From NCBI RefSeq assembly GCF_000002985.6, contig NC_003284.9:1612001-1676000 (forward strand): a stretch of 64,000 bases of DNA, given 5' to 3'. The notes beneath the pieces are model-generated. The model was given only the letters and a program-made list of their open reading frames with translations, did no database searches and was not told the origin of the DNA. Position 1 is the first letter of the stretch; each line of letters begins with the position of its first letter. Below are positions 1 through 12,000 of this stretch, one piece after another. Both the position numbers and the translations under genes were made by a program. The stretch is from Caenorhabditis elegans (taxonomy: Eukaryota > Nematoda > Chromadorea > Rhabditida > Rhabditidae).

Positions 1-1169
1 TACATAATATCTTAAATTTCACAGCTAACAAACCTAATCTCATGCTTGAAATTCTCAAAAATCTGTCTAGAAGTTTTCCGTTTTGTTAGCAAGGTTCAGT
101 TGTTCGACTTGTCTTCTCACTTTCTTAGAATAGAGTTTCAATGTGAAATTCATGTATTAGTATATTGATTGTAGAATAATAATAATAAATGCAAAAAATG
201 CTCAATTCTCTAGAAGAATTACAATTCTGTAGTTTTCTCCATAATTGAAAATTGTATCTTAGAACTAAATGTTTTGCAGCCGACATGTTGCGAGTCTGAG
301 GCTTGTGAAGTGTCGGGTGCTAGATTATGAATTAATGTAACTTTCCAATTTATCTCTTATATTCTATGTATAGGAAAATAATTCATGATTCGCAAAACCC
401 TTCCTAATCTGTGTTGTGATTGTGCTCTCTTTCTCTCTCTCTCTCTCACTCTCTTTCACTCTCTATTAATTCCTCTTGTAAGGTATCGAACTCCCAAATC
501 TTCAGGTCGCTACCTAGTCTGACTGCTTCAGCTCCCGGAAATACCCTGAAAGAGCCGTTGAGGTACTAATATATAGCCAGAGTCCTTGTCCCAAGGTTTT
601 CGAGCTGAAAACTCTGCCTTTGTGAAATTCGATATTACTTCTACTTGTAGTGTTGATATATCATGGTTTTTTATTTTTATTTTTTTTGTCCCTTACTTGT
701 GGTTATGATATCAACACCGCAATAATCTATCCTTTCATCGTGATCGTGTGCTCCTTTAAACTCTATACCTTGGTTTTTCATTTGATTTTTACTTATTAAG
801 CTTCTTGAAAGGCTTTTGCTTCTCTCGATATCAAAATTTCAGCACGATAATACCTGATTTCTTTTTTTCTTTTAAGTTTCATTTTTTATTCTCTTAGAAA
901 TCAACAAAAAAAACTAACTTTATCACCAAATCGGCTCAAAATATTCAAATTTTCAGCGCAGTTTTTTTTTTGTCTCATTTGCATTTCTGTGACTCCAGTA
1001 GAGAATCTACTGCAATTTCAAACTTTAGCGCCTTATGTGGTACGCATGTTTTGAGCCGGGCCCCCGTTCGACACCCTTTCTCATCTATTTTCACTTTCCC
1101 CACCCCCACCAGTGTAGATGATCGGAGCACACACACACCACTGCGGCTCCAAATCTTCTCGGCTTTTCA
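1..1169. other. Upstream region without a supported gene
   Basis: No coding exon is supported here. The stretch contains a CT-rich microsatellite at about 426-470, long T runs, and a short fragment near 281-300 resembling the dispersed CGGCCGACAT-type repeat seen elsewhere in the window. It probably holds the promoter and outron of the repeat-protein gene starting at 1184. Short open frames here lack codon bias and splice context. Confidence 0.6.
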
Positions 1170-1170
1170 G
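1162..1170 (+). promoter_or_regulatory. Probable trans-splice acceptor before the 1184 start codon
   Basis: The sequence GCTTTTCAG ends 13 bases before the ATG at 1184, with no suitable upstream donor or coding exon. In Caenorhabditis this is the usual arrangement for SL1 trans-splicing of an outron. It supports the choice of 1184 as the start. The leader type is inferred. Confidence 0.6.
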
Positions 1171-1183
1171 AAGTGTGCTCAAT

Positions 1184-4100
1184 ATGCGGGGACGTAAAGC
1201 AACTACCGGTAACAAGCTGAACGCGAGTCATGATAGTCGGACGAGTTGCCCACCAACTACTCGGAAGAGGAAGGGTTAGTTTTTGTAGTTTTTAGAAGTT
1301 GAGGTGAAGCGGCCGACATTTTCTGAGCTGCAAAATGACGCCGCAAAGATTATAAAATCCGCCTTCGACTGGATAGACTATTGTGGTTAGAGCTTTATAC
1401 GGGATTTTAAATCTAAAATTTATGTTTCTGCTTGTTGAAAGATATGTAAAATCCCTAATAAATAGTTCTAGTCCTCAATAGTTCATTCAATAGTCCTAGG
1501 TGCCAGGTGTCCAGTAATTGTACCACTTTCCAGATTCCAACGGCCGACTTCCACCTATCAACCCACATAAAAATCGGGTACCCACAAAACCACCAGCACC
1601 GGTCTCTCTTCAACAAATCACAACTCGACTTCCACCGGCGGCTAAAAAGTCAGAAAAACCTTAGAGAAATTCATCAAACATTTTATTTTCAGACCAGCAC
1701 CCTCCCGTGGACGTCCATCGAACAAACGCCAAACAACTACGACTACTACGACTACAATCACATCGGTGTCAAAATCGCCGCAGATATCAGATACAAATAC
1801 ACTTCCAACACTGCCTTCGGTGACAGGTACGAAGAGGGGTCTTGACGTAAACAAGAATTTGCTATACTTGAAAACAAACTATCTTTTTTGGGATCTTGAA
1901 AGAAGTTGTCTTTCCAGGTCGTGGAATCTTCACCGGTGCAGCGGCCGCCGCTACCGCCGCAGCCATCGGAACTGCAGCGATCAATATGGATACTTTGATT
2001 GACAAGGAGCCAGAGCCATCTCCACCCCGCACCCCTGTCCTGGAGACCCAGAAAACCTTCGATCGGACTTCTCCAACCGATGGTGTCCAAGTCCCTGATG
2101 AAGTACCACCTGAGATCCTTGACAAGCTGGCCGACGAGTCTGAGGATGTGGAGGAGAAGCTCGCGGAGCAAGAGGAACAAGAGTTCATTCCGCGCCAAAT
2201 TGTGCTGGATAATGCAGATCCTTCTCACGGAGATTATGAAGATAGTGATTCGGAGCCAGAGTATGCTGAAGAGGATCGAGAGCCTCTTGCAGTTCAAGTC
2301 CAGTTAGAGCATCAAGTTGATGTCTCTCCACCAACCTCAAATGTTACTCAAGATAGTCCAAAAGAAATGAGCTACCAACATAGTGAGCCATCACCAGCAC
2401 TTCCAAGCCCAGATGCTTCGGTTCCCTCCGAGCACGAAAGATTCGCGAGATCACCACCGACACTGGTCTTTACTGAACAATCTACAGAGGATGCACCAGA
2501 GAGCCCAAACGAAGTTGTGCATCACGTGCAGACTGAAGCTCAGCAAAGCCCGGTTATCGATGTTCATAGTACTCATGTTGTTGAGCACTTTGACACACAC
2601 GACGAATCTCCACAAAGTCCTGTTCTATCAGTTCACGGAGGAGAGGAAGGCTACGAAGATCATCACGATGAAGCTCCGGTACTCTCGGTTCATACCGATC
2701 ACAAAGCCCATTCCGAAGATGTTCCACAGAGCCCAGTCCAATCAGTTCACAGCTCACATGCTTCTGAGCATATCGATGAAGCTCCACAGAGCCCAGTGCC
2801 ATCTGTTCATAGCTCACATGCTTCTGAACACATTGAGCAAGAGGCTTTGCCTAGCCCAGTAGCATCGGAGAGAGACGTACCTTCGGCAGAATCACCACTA
2901 GTTCAGAGCGAGAATTTCGAGCATCATGCGGAAGTTCACAGCTTTCATGCTTCTGAGCATATTGATGAAGCTCTACCAAGCCCAGTTCAATCAGTTCATA
3001 GCTCACATGATCACCATGACCGATCAAGCCCTGTAGCTTCTGAGCCTGCTGCAAGATCTCCTTCAGTACAAAGCTCTCGCACATCAGAGCATTTCGAGCA
3101 TCGCGGAGAAGTTCCACAGAGCCCCAGTTCCAATCAGTTCCATAGCTCTGAGCACATAGAAGAAGCTCGGCAAAGCCCTGTAACAAACCAAGAATCAGTT
3201 CATAGCCCACATGCGTCGGAGCACTTCGAGCATCGCGAAGTAGTTCCACACAGTCCGGCTGCTAGCCAGGAAGAATTTGGCCGTTCTCCATCAGTGCACA
3301 GTCCACATGTTTCTGAACACTTTGAGCATCACGAAGAAGCTCAACATAGCCCAGTAGCTAGCCAAGAAGAAGCTGCACGATCCCCATCAGTTCACAGCTC
3401 ACACGCGTCGGAGCACTTCGAGCATCACGAAGAAGCTCAAGATAGTCCAGTAGCTAGCCAAGAAAAAGCTGCACGATCTCCTTCAGTTCACAGTTCACAT
3501 GCGTCTGAAGACTCTGAGCATCGCCAGGAAATCCAACATAGTCCAGCAGCTAGCCAGAACGAGGCTGCACGATCTCCTTCAGTTCACAGTTCACATGCGT
3601 CGGAGCACATCGAGAATCACGGAGAATCTTTGCAAAGCCCTGTGGCTTCTATGGCCGGATCGGAGCATCACAATATGGCAGAAAGTTCCGAATACACAAC
3701 TTCCGAAAAAGAAATTTCACCATCGATCTTTAGCTCTCACACATCGGAACAGTTTGAGCAACAGTCGCAAAACAGTCCGGTAGCTTCAGAGAGAGATAAT
3801 CGCTCGCCAACGTTTGAATCTTCCGTGACCATGCAAGCTGCGGCTCCACTCAGTCCAGCAGCTTCCGATCACGCCGAGCAGGCCCGTGAGAGCCCATCAT
3901 TTGAGCGTGCTCCATCCCTTCACTCTCAACTGTCGGGGAACTTGGAGCATGATGATGAAAACTCAGCTGTAGTCGAGGCAGGTCAGGAACCAGCTACCCA
4001 AAGCCCAATCCCTCTTGAGCAGGAAGGAAGGTTTGAGAGAGCGGCATCGGTGAACAGCTATCAAGCTTCCGAGAGTTTTGAGAATCAGGAAGCTACAGTC

Positions 4101-6575
4101 GTCGAGCATCATGCTGGAGCTTTGCAAAGCCCGGTGGCTTCTGAAAAAGAAGTTTCTGAAGCTATTTCTCAGCCAGCCGCAGAGCCAGCCGCCCCGAGTC
4201 CAATTAGTTCCGAGGTTGAAGCTCACTCCGAGCACCATCACACACAAGAAGAAATTCCAATTGTCCAAACTTCTGAGCACATTGATTTAACAGATGTCCC
4301 AAGAAGCCCAGCTTTTTCAATGAATGACTCCCACCACGAAGATCAGCTGAGCCATGAAGCCGCCCCACACAGCCCAGTTGCATTTACTGAACCTCGCGTA
4401 CCATCAGTTCATACAAGTGACACAGAAGAAGAAAGCTTTGAAGTTCAACACCATGCAGGTCTGACTCAAGAATATGCAGCACGGAAAAGTCCAACAGAGA
4501 TGGATCTGTACAACCCATCACGTGACAACCAAGAAAGCCCGGTCATGTCTGAAACCGAGGCGATTCCTATTGTAGATCGTATTGATCTTGAAGCGTATCA
4601 CAACTCTCCAACAAAGGAATCCACAAGCCCAGTCACAGTTAACCCAGTTGAAGTGCGAGTTTCTGCAGATGAAGTTGCGGAGCATCTTGCATCTCCTCAT
4701 CAGAATTTTGAAGATGAGCCATCGCATCTGGTTGATGAATCCGAAGTGCCCAACAACTTTGAAACAGTCCCAGAGCAAGAGGCATATGCTCCAAGCCAAG
4801 ACGCTATGATGACCTCAATCTACCAACCGGGCTCAGATACGGAGACCAGGGAGTGGGATGAGGGAGAGCATCACGTGAAGGAATCGACAACTCACTCCGA
4901 GCACACCGATGGTAATACTCACACGTCGGTCCAAGAAACCATCACTACTATCACTGACAATGGCCATGACGCTGACAATATCTCCACTGACTCATTGGTC
5001 ATTCATGAACCCGCCGCTGACAATCAAATGACTCAATCCATCTATCAACCACATAGTGACAATGATGATGATGATGACAAGGTTACGGAGAAGGAGTGGG
5101 ATGAGGGCAACAAGCATGTTCACGAAATCACCGAAGAGCACACTGATGAGTCGGGAAAACACTTTACGGAGACTGTAAGTTATCTTAGTTAGTTTTATCA
5201 AATTACCCGTTCAATTGATTTTTTCTAGGTCACCACCACTACCACTACGGTTATCAAATCAGGAGATGATATGAAGAACAACAATGACGAGGAAGATGGA
5301 AGTGATGAGGAGCGGGATAAAATAATTGAAGAAGAGGGAGAGTAAGTTGTTAGAACTATTTTGATTTACGTGGGCTTACAAGTCAATTAAGAGGTTGATA
5401 AATTGATAACACGTTTTGCTCTTTTCTGAAATTTTACTTTTCTCAATTTTTTAGTTTTAGGATGCATAACATGAGAAAAACATTATTGAATGAATTGCGA
5501 TTAAATGTATCAAACGTGATCAATTTTATTGCAGTATGAATGTTTGGCCTAGGCTTGAAAGCGACCTAGGTCTAGTATTCACATGAGCTTATATTTAAGG
5601 GCTGAGTTAATTTGGTTTAAATAAGTAGGCTTATTATTTCAGGCTTGTACCCTTTCTGGGAAAGATACGTTATTTAATATTGAACCACAATTTCGAAAAT
5701 GTTAGTTCAGGTCAAAAAGTTGCAGGTCGCATTTCGTCCTAAATTTGAAAGCGATTTAGGTGTAGTATTAAAAGGAGCTTAGACTTTAGGGCCGACGTAA
5801 CTTGGTTTAGATTAGTAGGCTTAGGATTTCTGGCTTAGACCTCTTCAAAAAAAAACAGACGCTACTCAGTAGTTGACCAACATTTTGAACATGGTTTTTC
5901 TGGTCGAAAGGTCGCAGGTCGCATTTCGTCCTAAATTTGAATGCGACCTAGGTCTAGTATAGGTCCAAAAGTTGCAAGTCGCATTTTGTACTAAATTTTA
6001 GTTTTAAAGCAACCTTGGCTTGGTAGGAGCTTAGGCTTGAGGACTGAGTTAACCTGGTTTATATTGCTAGGCTTAGGATTTCAGTCTTAGACGTTTTCAG
6101 AAAAACAGATGCTACCTAGTACATATTAGACCAACATTTTGAGCATCGACTTTCAGGTTGCTTGTTTGAAAGCGACCTAGGTTTAACAATAATATGAAAA
6201 TCAACCCGAAAGGTCAAGATTTCAAGCGGAGCTCTCCAAGTTTAAATCAATAGGCTTAGGATTTTAGGCCTGGGCCACTTCATATTTCACCTGGCCTACA
6301 CAAGAAATAAACTTGCCTTTGGGCTATGTCTTTTTTTGAGAAACCTCATAGTGTGAATTTAAAGTGAGCAAAAAGTGTTGTCTAATTAGGCGATCTAAAA
6401 CAAATTATGCTTTGTGGCCACAAAATATTAAGCCAAAATTTTCAGACACGGCTCGAACGGCAACCTGGTCCGTGAAACCATCACCACCACAACCCACACC
6501 GTAACCTCCGGAGGTCTTCCAGAGGGCGGAATCCTTGTGGACGATGGGGATGAGACGAACATCTCCTCCCTCTAA
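1184..6575 (+). CDS. Large acidic Ser-Pro / His-Glu repeat protein with AT-hook-like N-terminus
   Basis: Family not recognised. Predicted exons are 1184-1274, 1534-1648, 1693-1826, 1918-5174, 5229-5341 and 6446-6575; phases join cleanly and the total of 3,840 nt gives 1,279 residues. The N-terminus is basic and Thr-rich with an AT-hook-like core (SRGRPSNKR, about residue 70) and an Ala-rich stretch near 120. From about residue 320 to 860 there are many degenerate copies of a unit of roughly 20-25 residues built on SPVxS, VHSSHASEH and EHHEE. The C-terminal part is acidic with repeated blocks such as YQPxSDxxxxxxEWDEG and Thr-rich ETxTTTTT segments. No membrane segment or signal peptide is visible, so it is probably a disordered, perhaps nuclear or cytoskeletal, protein. 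Exon 2 uses a weak GTCAGA donor, the least certain junction. The last exon ends in NISSL. An AATAAA lies at 7131. Confidence 0.82.
5530..6300 (+). repeat. Degenerate intronic repeat block in the last intron
   Basis: At least three diverged copies of a unit of about 170-190 bp lie in intron 5 of the repeat-protein gene. Shared phrases are GAAAGCGACCTAGGT, GGAGCTTAGGCTT and TAGGCTTAGGATTTC. They look like a locally amplified, decayed sequence; several pieces resemble degenerate TTAGGC runs. Confidence 0.6.
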
Positions 6576-7160
6576 TTTTGTTTCATATGTATTGATTTTT
6601 TATTTCATGTTTCCTTTTGTCTCTTTTCCCCAGATCTCTAGTTATAAGCTTTTTTATTTTTTGTAGCAATTTTTTTGTCTTCTTCTAATCATTTCAAATT
6701 TCTCTATTTTTACTCGTTCCTTCGTCGGGGAGTGCTGAAATTTCTAAATTCTTGCAGAATTAAAGCATTTCCCTCTCGTTGACAAATTATTAGAATTAAT
6801 TGCACCTAGTTTTCACACTCCTCCCTTACGTCTTCTGAGGTTTCAAATCTGGAGTTGCGCATCAGCAAAATCTTGTGATTTTCTTGTACCCCTGTCTTCC
6901 TTTTCCGCTGGTTTTGCTTCCTATGCTTAGCTTTAACCACCTTCTTTTTCAATTTATTTGCTCCGAGAATTTTAATTTTTGGTTATTACTCTTATTATTT
7001 AGTATTTAAAGTTTTTGACAGCAAAAATTAACCGTTTCTATTGTAACTTCTTCCTTGTCTGTCTCTTGATGCTTTCTGTGGTGTGGTGGTCTGAATATAG
7101 TCAATTGTTTTTTTTCTTAAATTTCTGGTAAATAAAGTAGTCGTGTCAAAACAATTTTAT
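6576..7160 (+). other. 3' UTR with AATAAA at 7131-7136
   Basis: This AT- and T-rich stretch follows the TAA at 6573-6575, and the first canonical AATAAA is at 7131-7136. The UTR would be about 570 nt, long for a worm gene but consistent with a large transcript. Nearer non-canonical signals cannot be excluded. Confidence 0.5.
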
Positions 7161-8274
7161 TGAAATTCAAATGCAAACCTTATATGTATGTACTTGAAAA
7201 TCAAAAAATCGCTTTGAAAAAACTTGAAAGAAAATTTACAAAAATCATATAATCTTCATCAAAAAGTAAGAAAAATGACCAAGTTTCAAGCTATTTTTTC
7301 AAAAAAATCGAAAAATGAAAATTTCCAATTTTTTGAATTTTCTTTTTTCCAGAAAACCTTGCTTAAACGAAACAACCCGTTTTTGGAATTTTCTGAAAGT
7401 CTCAGGTTCAAATTTTCGAATTTTCAACTTCGATGTTACCCATTCACCCCAAGACGTTCCAAAATTCTGAAAACAAAAATTTGAGTTTTTAAAGAATATT
7501 TTTCAGATCTCCAGCTGTTCAAAAATGAAAATTGAGCGTTCAGTTACTCTGAAAAATTGAGAATCTAATTAAAAAAATTCTGCCATTGTAAGTAACACTG
7601 CACTATTTAAACAAAACATTTAAAAAATCTGAAAATTGCTTTTTGAAATTTTTGTTGCCCAAAATTGATTTCTACTTAATTCTCGAAAAAAAGTATTGTT
7701 TTCCAAAATTTGTAAATATGAACTATTATCTTATCACAAGATTCAGAAAAATTTAACAAAAACCGGTTTTTTTTGATGATTATCAGAATGATCATTACTT
7801 CTTTTTTTCGTACCCCACGTATCTTGAGCAATGACCATTTAGATTTTCAGATTATAATTGCTTTTGGTGACCAAAAAGCTTTAAAAAAGCTTGTCAATTC
7901 AAAAAAAAATTGATATTTTTATTTTTGCTTTTTTACTTCATTTTCTTTATTAGTCTTGAGTTTTGAAACTATTCTTTTTTTTGTAGAAGAACTATGACGT
8001 CATTGGATAAAAAAAGCAAAAAATTAACTTTTTTCCGAATGTACAAATGTACAAATCGGCGTCCGGTCTTACGATTCTGACACCACCGGACGCACATCTG
8101 TCCGGTTTGGGGTAGGTTTCCACGGCGGCATTTGAAATGATTAGAAATCCACGTGGATTTTTAAATTTCATTTTCAAAAAATGAAATTTTAATTAAAATG
8201 AAATGATTGAAATTTTTACGTGGCTTGTTTTATTTAATTTTATTTAATTTGCAAACCTTTTATGATATTTTGAC
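7161..8274. other. AT-rich intergenic sequence
   Basis: No gene is supported. The stretch is rich in AAAATTTT-type runs. Near 8062-8105 there is a short inverted pair around GTCCGGT / ACCGGAC, with a palindromic CCACGTGG at 8149-8156. Confidence 0.5.
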
Positions 8275-8354
8275 GGAGGCATGGCTCAATGGCAACGAGT
8301 TCGACTATCAATACGAGATGCTTCTATGATTTGGGTTCAATCCCCACTGCCTCC
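8275..8354 (+). repeat. tRNA-derived SINE-like sequence, family 2, copy 1
   Basis: A 7-bp acceptor-like stem GGAGGCA / TGCCTCC brackets 80 nt containing an A-box-like TGGCTCAATGG and a B-box-like GGGTTCAATCC. The anticodon arm does not fold properly. The 3' flank (TTTCTACTCGTC...) and 5' flank (TTTGCAAACCTTTT) recur around a second copy at 31850-31921. I therefore call this a dispersed tRNA-derived element rather than a functional tRNA. Confidence 0.6.
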
Positions 8355-9085
8355 GCCAATTTCTACTCGTCAACTCGGACCTTCTACTAGCAATTGCAAT
8401 ATCATTAAATTACAATCAAAATACCAGATAATTCGGGAAATAACGTATTTTGCGAATAGAACTGATGTTAATTAAGAAATAAACACATTTTTGTTTTGAA
8501 TTTTGATGTTTGAGTAACCAAGAAGCTAGTGCACATATTTTTTTTTGGAAAAAAACCGTATCCATAAAAGAATGCTGCGTAGAAAGAGAAACATTTTAGA
8601 AGGGTTTATTGCATCTAAATGATATTTGTAACTATTTTTTGTTGCATTTTATTCTTAGATTTGAACTTTCAATGTTAGTTTTTACTAGAAAGCAAAAACA
8701 AGCGAAACAATTTCCACAGGAATCAGATGAAACTTTAGAAATGTGAGAAAAACGATGAAATTTCAAAGAAGATATTTCTCCTGCAGACCTTGTTTTATTT
8801 GCCTGTTTGAACTTTCTGCCTCCACTTGATCAATCTCTCGGCTTTTATCTGACACCTGTTGTCATTTTGTTGTTGTTACACTTCTTAATCTTTGTGTTCT
8901 GTTTTTGTTATACGTGCAACTTTCAAATTTTTGGATTCAAATTGTTCTTGTTCAAAAAAAAATTGTTTCCTTCCGAAAAGTCTATAGTTTTGATTTTTTA
9001 GATGATTTTTTTCACGATTTCTATTGCAAATTCAGATTGTGCATGCAAAAAATTATTTTCAGACTAACTTTTTTCCAAAAAAGCG
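8355..9085. other. Intergenic region upstream of the transporter gene
   Basis: No coding exon is supported. AT-rich sequence likely holds the promoter and outron of the SLC17-like gene at 9086; T- and A-rich tracts precede the ATG. An AATAAA at about 8478 may end an unidentified transcript or be chance. Confidence 0.45.
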
Positions 9086-12000
9086 ATGAACGATGAGAAA
9101 GGAACAACGACAATTCCATGCCTGCAAAATCGACAACGTTATATTGTTCTGGCAATAGGTATGATAGGGCCTCCACGAAGGCGCAAAAACGCCTGCCGCG
9201 CCTCTTGTATAGTTCGGCGCGGAACCCGAAAAATGTCGGCCGCGGCAGAAAGAACCACCTTCAGCACCGAGAGGCCGGCAGGATGGAGGCAGGCGTCGGG
9301 CCCTGAAACCGCACCTGCCTCCCGTGGAATTTTTAATTTTTTGGGTACTCTCTTGGAGACTATCCTACATTATTCAGCGTAGGAGTTGTATTTTTAAAGT
9401 AAAAAAAAGTTGGTATAATAACGAATGAATTTTCCAATATTTTCAAGAAACTGGAAAAAAATTTTGCATAACTTTTATAGATGGTCATCCAGTTTGCCGA
9501 AAAAAACAAGTTTTCAGGAACCCTATGCATTGCATCTATTGCCAGTAACATGACTGTCATCAATTTCACAATGATTTGTATGGCAAAACCTTCCGAGTTA
9601 GTACCAACTACCGACCAAGAAGGAACGATCAATTTTTCATACTCCAACGAGCAGAAGTCAGTTATAATGTGGGCAGCAGCAGTGGGGACTCTAGCCGCCG
9701 CATGGCCATTTCACTGGTAACTTTGAGCATTGTAAATCCCAAAAATCCAGGAAATGTATTTAGGTTCTACGAAAAATTCGGAGCTCGGAGGGTGTTCTTT
9801 GCAGCAGGAGCGTTTTCAACAATTTCCACAGCTCTGATGCCACTGGCAGCTCACATTCATTTCAATTTTCTAGTTGTCGCCAGGTTTTTCCAGGTATAGA
9901 AATTCTGAAGCTCTAGGGGTAAAAAGGTTTTTTGGTCCAAAACCTGCAACTCCAACTACTTTGCCTATATTTTTCAGGGCGTAAGCTTCGGAGCTGACTT
10001 TGCAGCAATTGGACTGATCGTTGTCAACTGGGCCAGCCTGAAACAACACGGACTGTTCATTTCACTTCTCTCATCATTTTCTCAAATTTCTGTAATGTTC
10101 ACAATGCCTGTAGCTGGAGAACTTTGTGAATCGAAATATGGTTGGGAGTCCGTGTACTACGGGCACGCGGCTGTCAGTGGAGCTTTGTTCGTTTTATGGG
10201 CATGGTTTTATAGGTGAGTGATGTGAATTTATAGACCTAGTTATGACAATTGCTGAAGTTGGAAAATGTGAAAATGGAGCACGTAGAAGTAGAAAAGAGG
10301 ACGTTGGAAAAGTCATATGGGGATTTTTTCAAAATTTTTTGATGATTTTCAGCGCATTCAGAACATTCTTTAATTTTTTTGGAATTTTTTTTATTTGAAA
10401 AAAATTATGCTGTTTTTTTTAAATGAATTTAAGAGTTTTTAGAGGTAGGCGAACATTCTTGAAAATTTTTGGAATTTTGTGTTTTTTGAAAAAACTGAAC
10501 TACATATTACATTCTCACCCAACGCAAAAATTGTCAGATTTTTTTTCAAAAAACATACAAAGTTTCAAAAAATTTTCAAGAATTAAGCACTCTAAAAACA
10601 AATGAAAAAAAAAATCAAAAAATGTATAATCCCCATTTGAAGCAAGTTCACATGTCTCTATAGCAGTGAAAAATTGCACTGAAGCATTTTCAGATCAACT
10701 TTTTTGTATAAATGTGCAAAGAATGTACAAAAATGTTCAAAAAAAATGCTCTTGCTATTACACATTTTTTGCACATTTTCGCACATATTTTGCTTTCAAC
10801 GTGCTCCACTCTTAAATGATCTTTATTGATAACATGAATTACCACAATTTAAAAATAAAAAGTAGACCCTTTTTTGGATCCCCAGTATTTTTTTGTAGGT
10901 TTTCACATAAATTTCGGGTTTCACAAAACATACCTTATCAAAAAAGTATTCAACTTCCAGAGACAACCCTTCCAAACACCCGCAAATGACCGAAACTGAA
11001 CTCGAAAAAATCCGCAGAGGAAAAGGAGAAGTGAAAGAGCACGAAAAAGCTCCGATCGCCAAGATTCTCACAAATCCAGTCATGCAAAGTGTGTGGCTCT
11101 CAGCATTCGGAGAGCTCATGATGTCACAGTTTATCGTAATGTATGAGCCCACGTTCCTCAAAGAAGTTCTAGGCTTCACCGTCAATCACACCGGATATTT
11201 TGTCGCAATTCCACGGGCTCTTCACTTGACCTTCAAGATAATCTCGGGAATCGCTAGTGATCGAATAAGTTTTTGGACGGAAAAGTCCAAAATGCGAATT
11301 TTCAACACAATTGCTCTTATGGGCTCGGGAACGTTTTTCTGCGTACTGGGCTACATTCCAAAAGAGCATGCACATCTCTCATTGGTTGCTCTGATAATTA
11401 TCGAATGCTCTACGGGATTTATTTGCGGCGGATTTTATAAATGTGCAACTTTGGTAGCGAGGTAAGTGAAAAAATTGTTTTCAAAAAATTGATATTTGAA
11501 AACATTTAACTACTGCAGTAGTTCTGTAGAGGTACTGTTGGAGTACTGAAGGATTACTGTAGGTTTCAAAAAATTGACTTTTTGCCTTTTGAAGATATCG
11601 GTTTGGGGTTAGTGGGGTGGATATGGTCGGGGTCTTATAGTAGTTTTGTAGAGGTACTGTAGGAGTACTGTAGGATTACTGTAGTTTTCGAAAATTTGAC
11701 TTTTTGCCTTTTGAAGATATTGGTTTGAGGTTAGTGGGGTGGATATGGTTGGGGTACTGTAGTACTACTGTAGAGGTACCGTATGGTTACTGTAGTTTTC
11801 AAAAAATAGCCCATTGGTCTTTTGAAGATATCGGCGTGGGGTTAGTGGGGGATACGGTCGGGGTACTGTAGGAGCACTGTAGGATTACTGTTGTCTTGAA
11901 CAATTGACTTTTTGTATTTTGAAGATATCGGTCTGGAGTTAGTACGAAAAATAGTGGGGTACTGTAGCGGCTCTGTAATAGTACTATACGACTACTGTAG

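Noticed and set aside
1642-2297. Minus-strand frames antisense to the repeat-protein gene
   Set aside because: They mirror the codon structure of the plus-strand exons, which have clean splice junctions; composition fits antisense shadows.
8041-8160. Short inverted pairs (GTCCGGT/ACCGGAC, CCACGTGG) as a structured RNA
   Set aside because: Too short and without conservation or a promoter to support an RNA gene.
9481-9517. ATG at 9481 as start or exon edge of the transporter
   Set aside because: Joining exon 1 at 9481 changes frame, whereas the TTTTCAG at 9511-9517 gives an in-phase join matching the family's first membrane segment.
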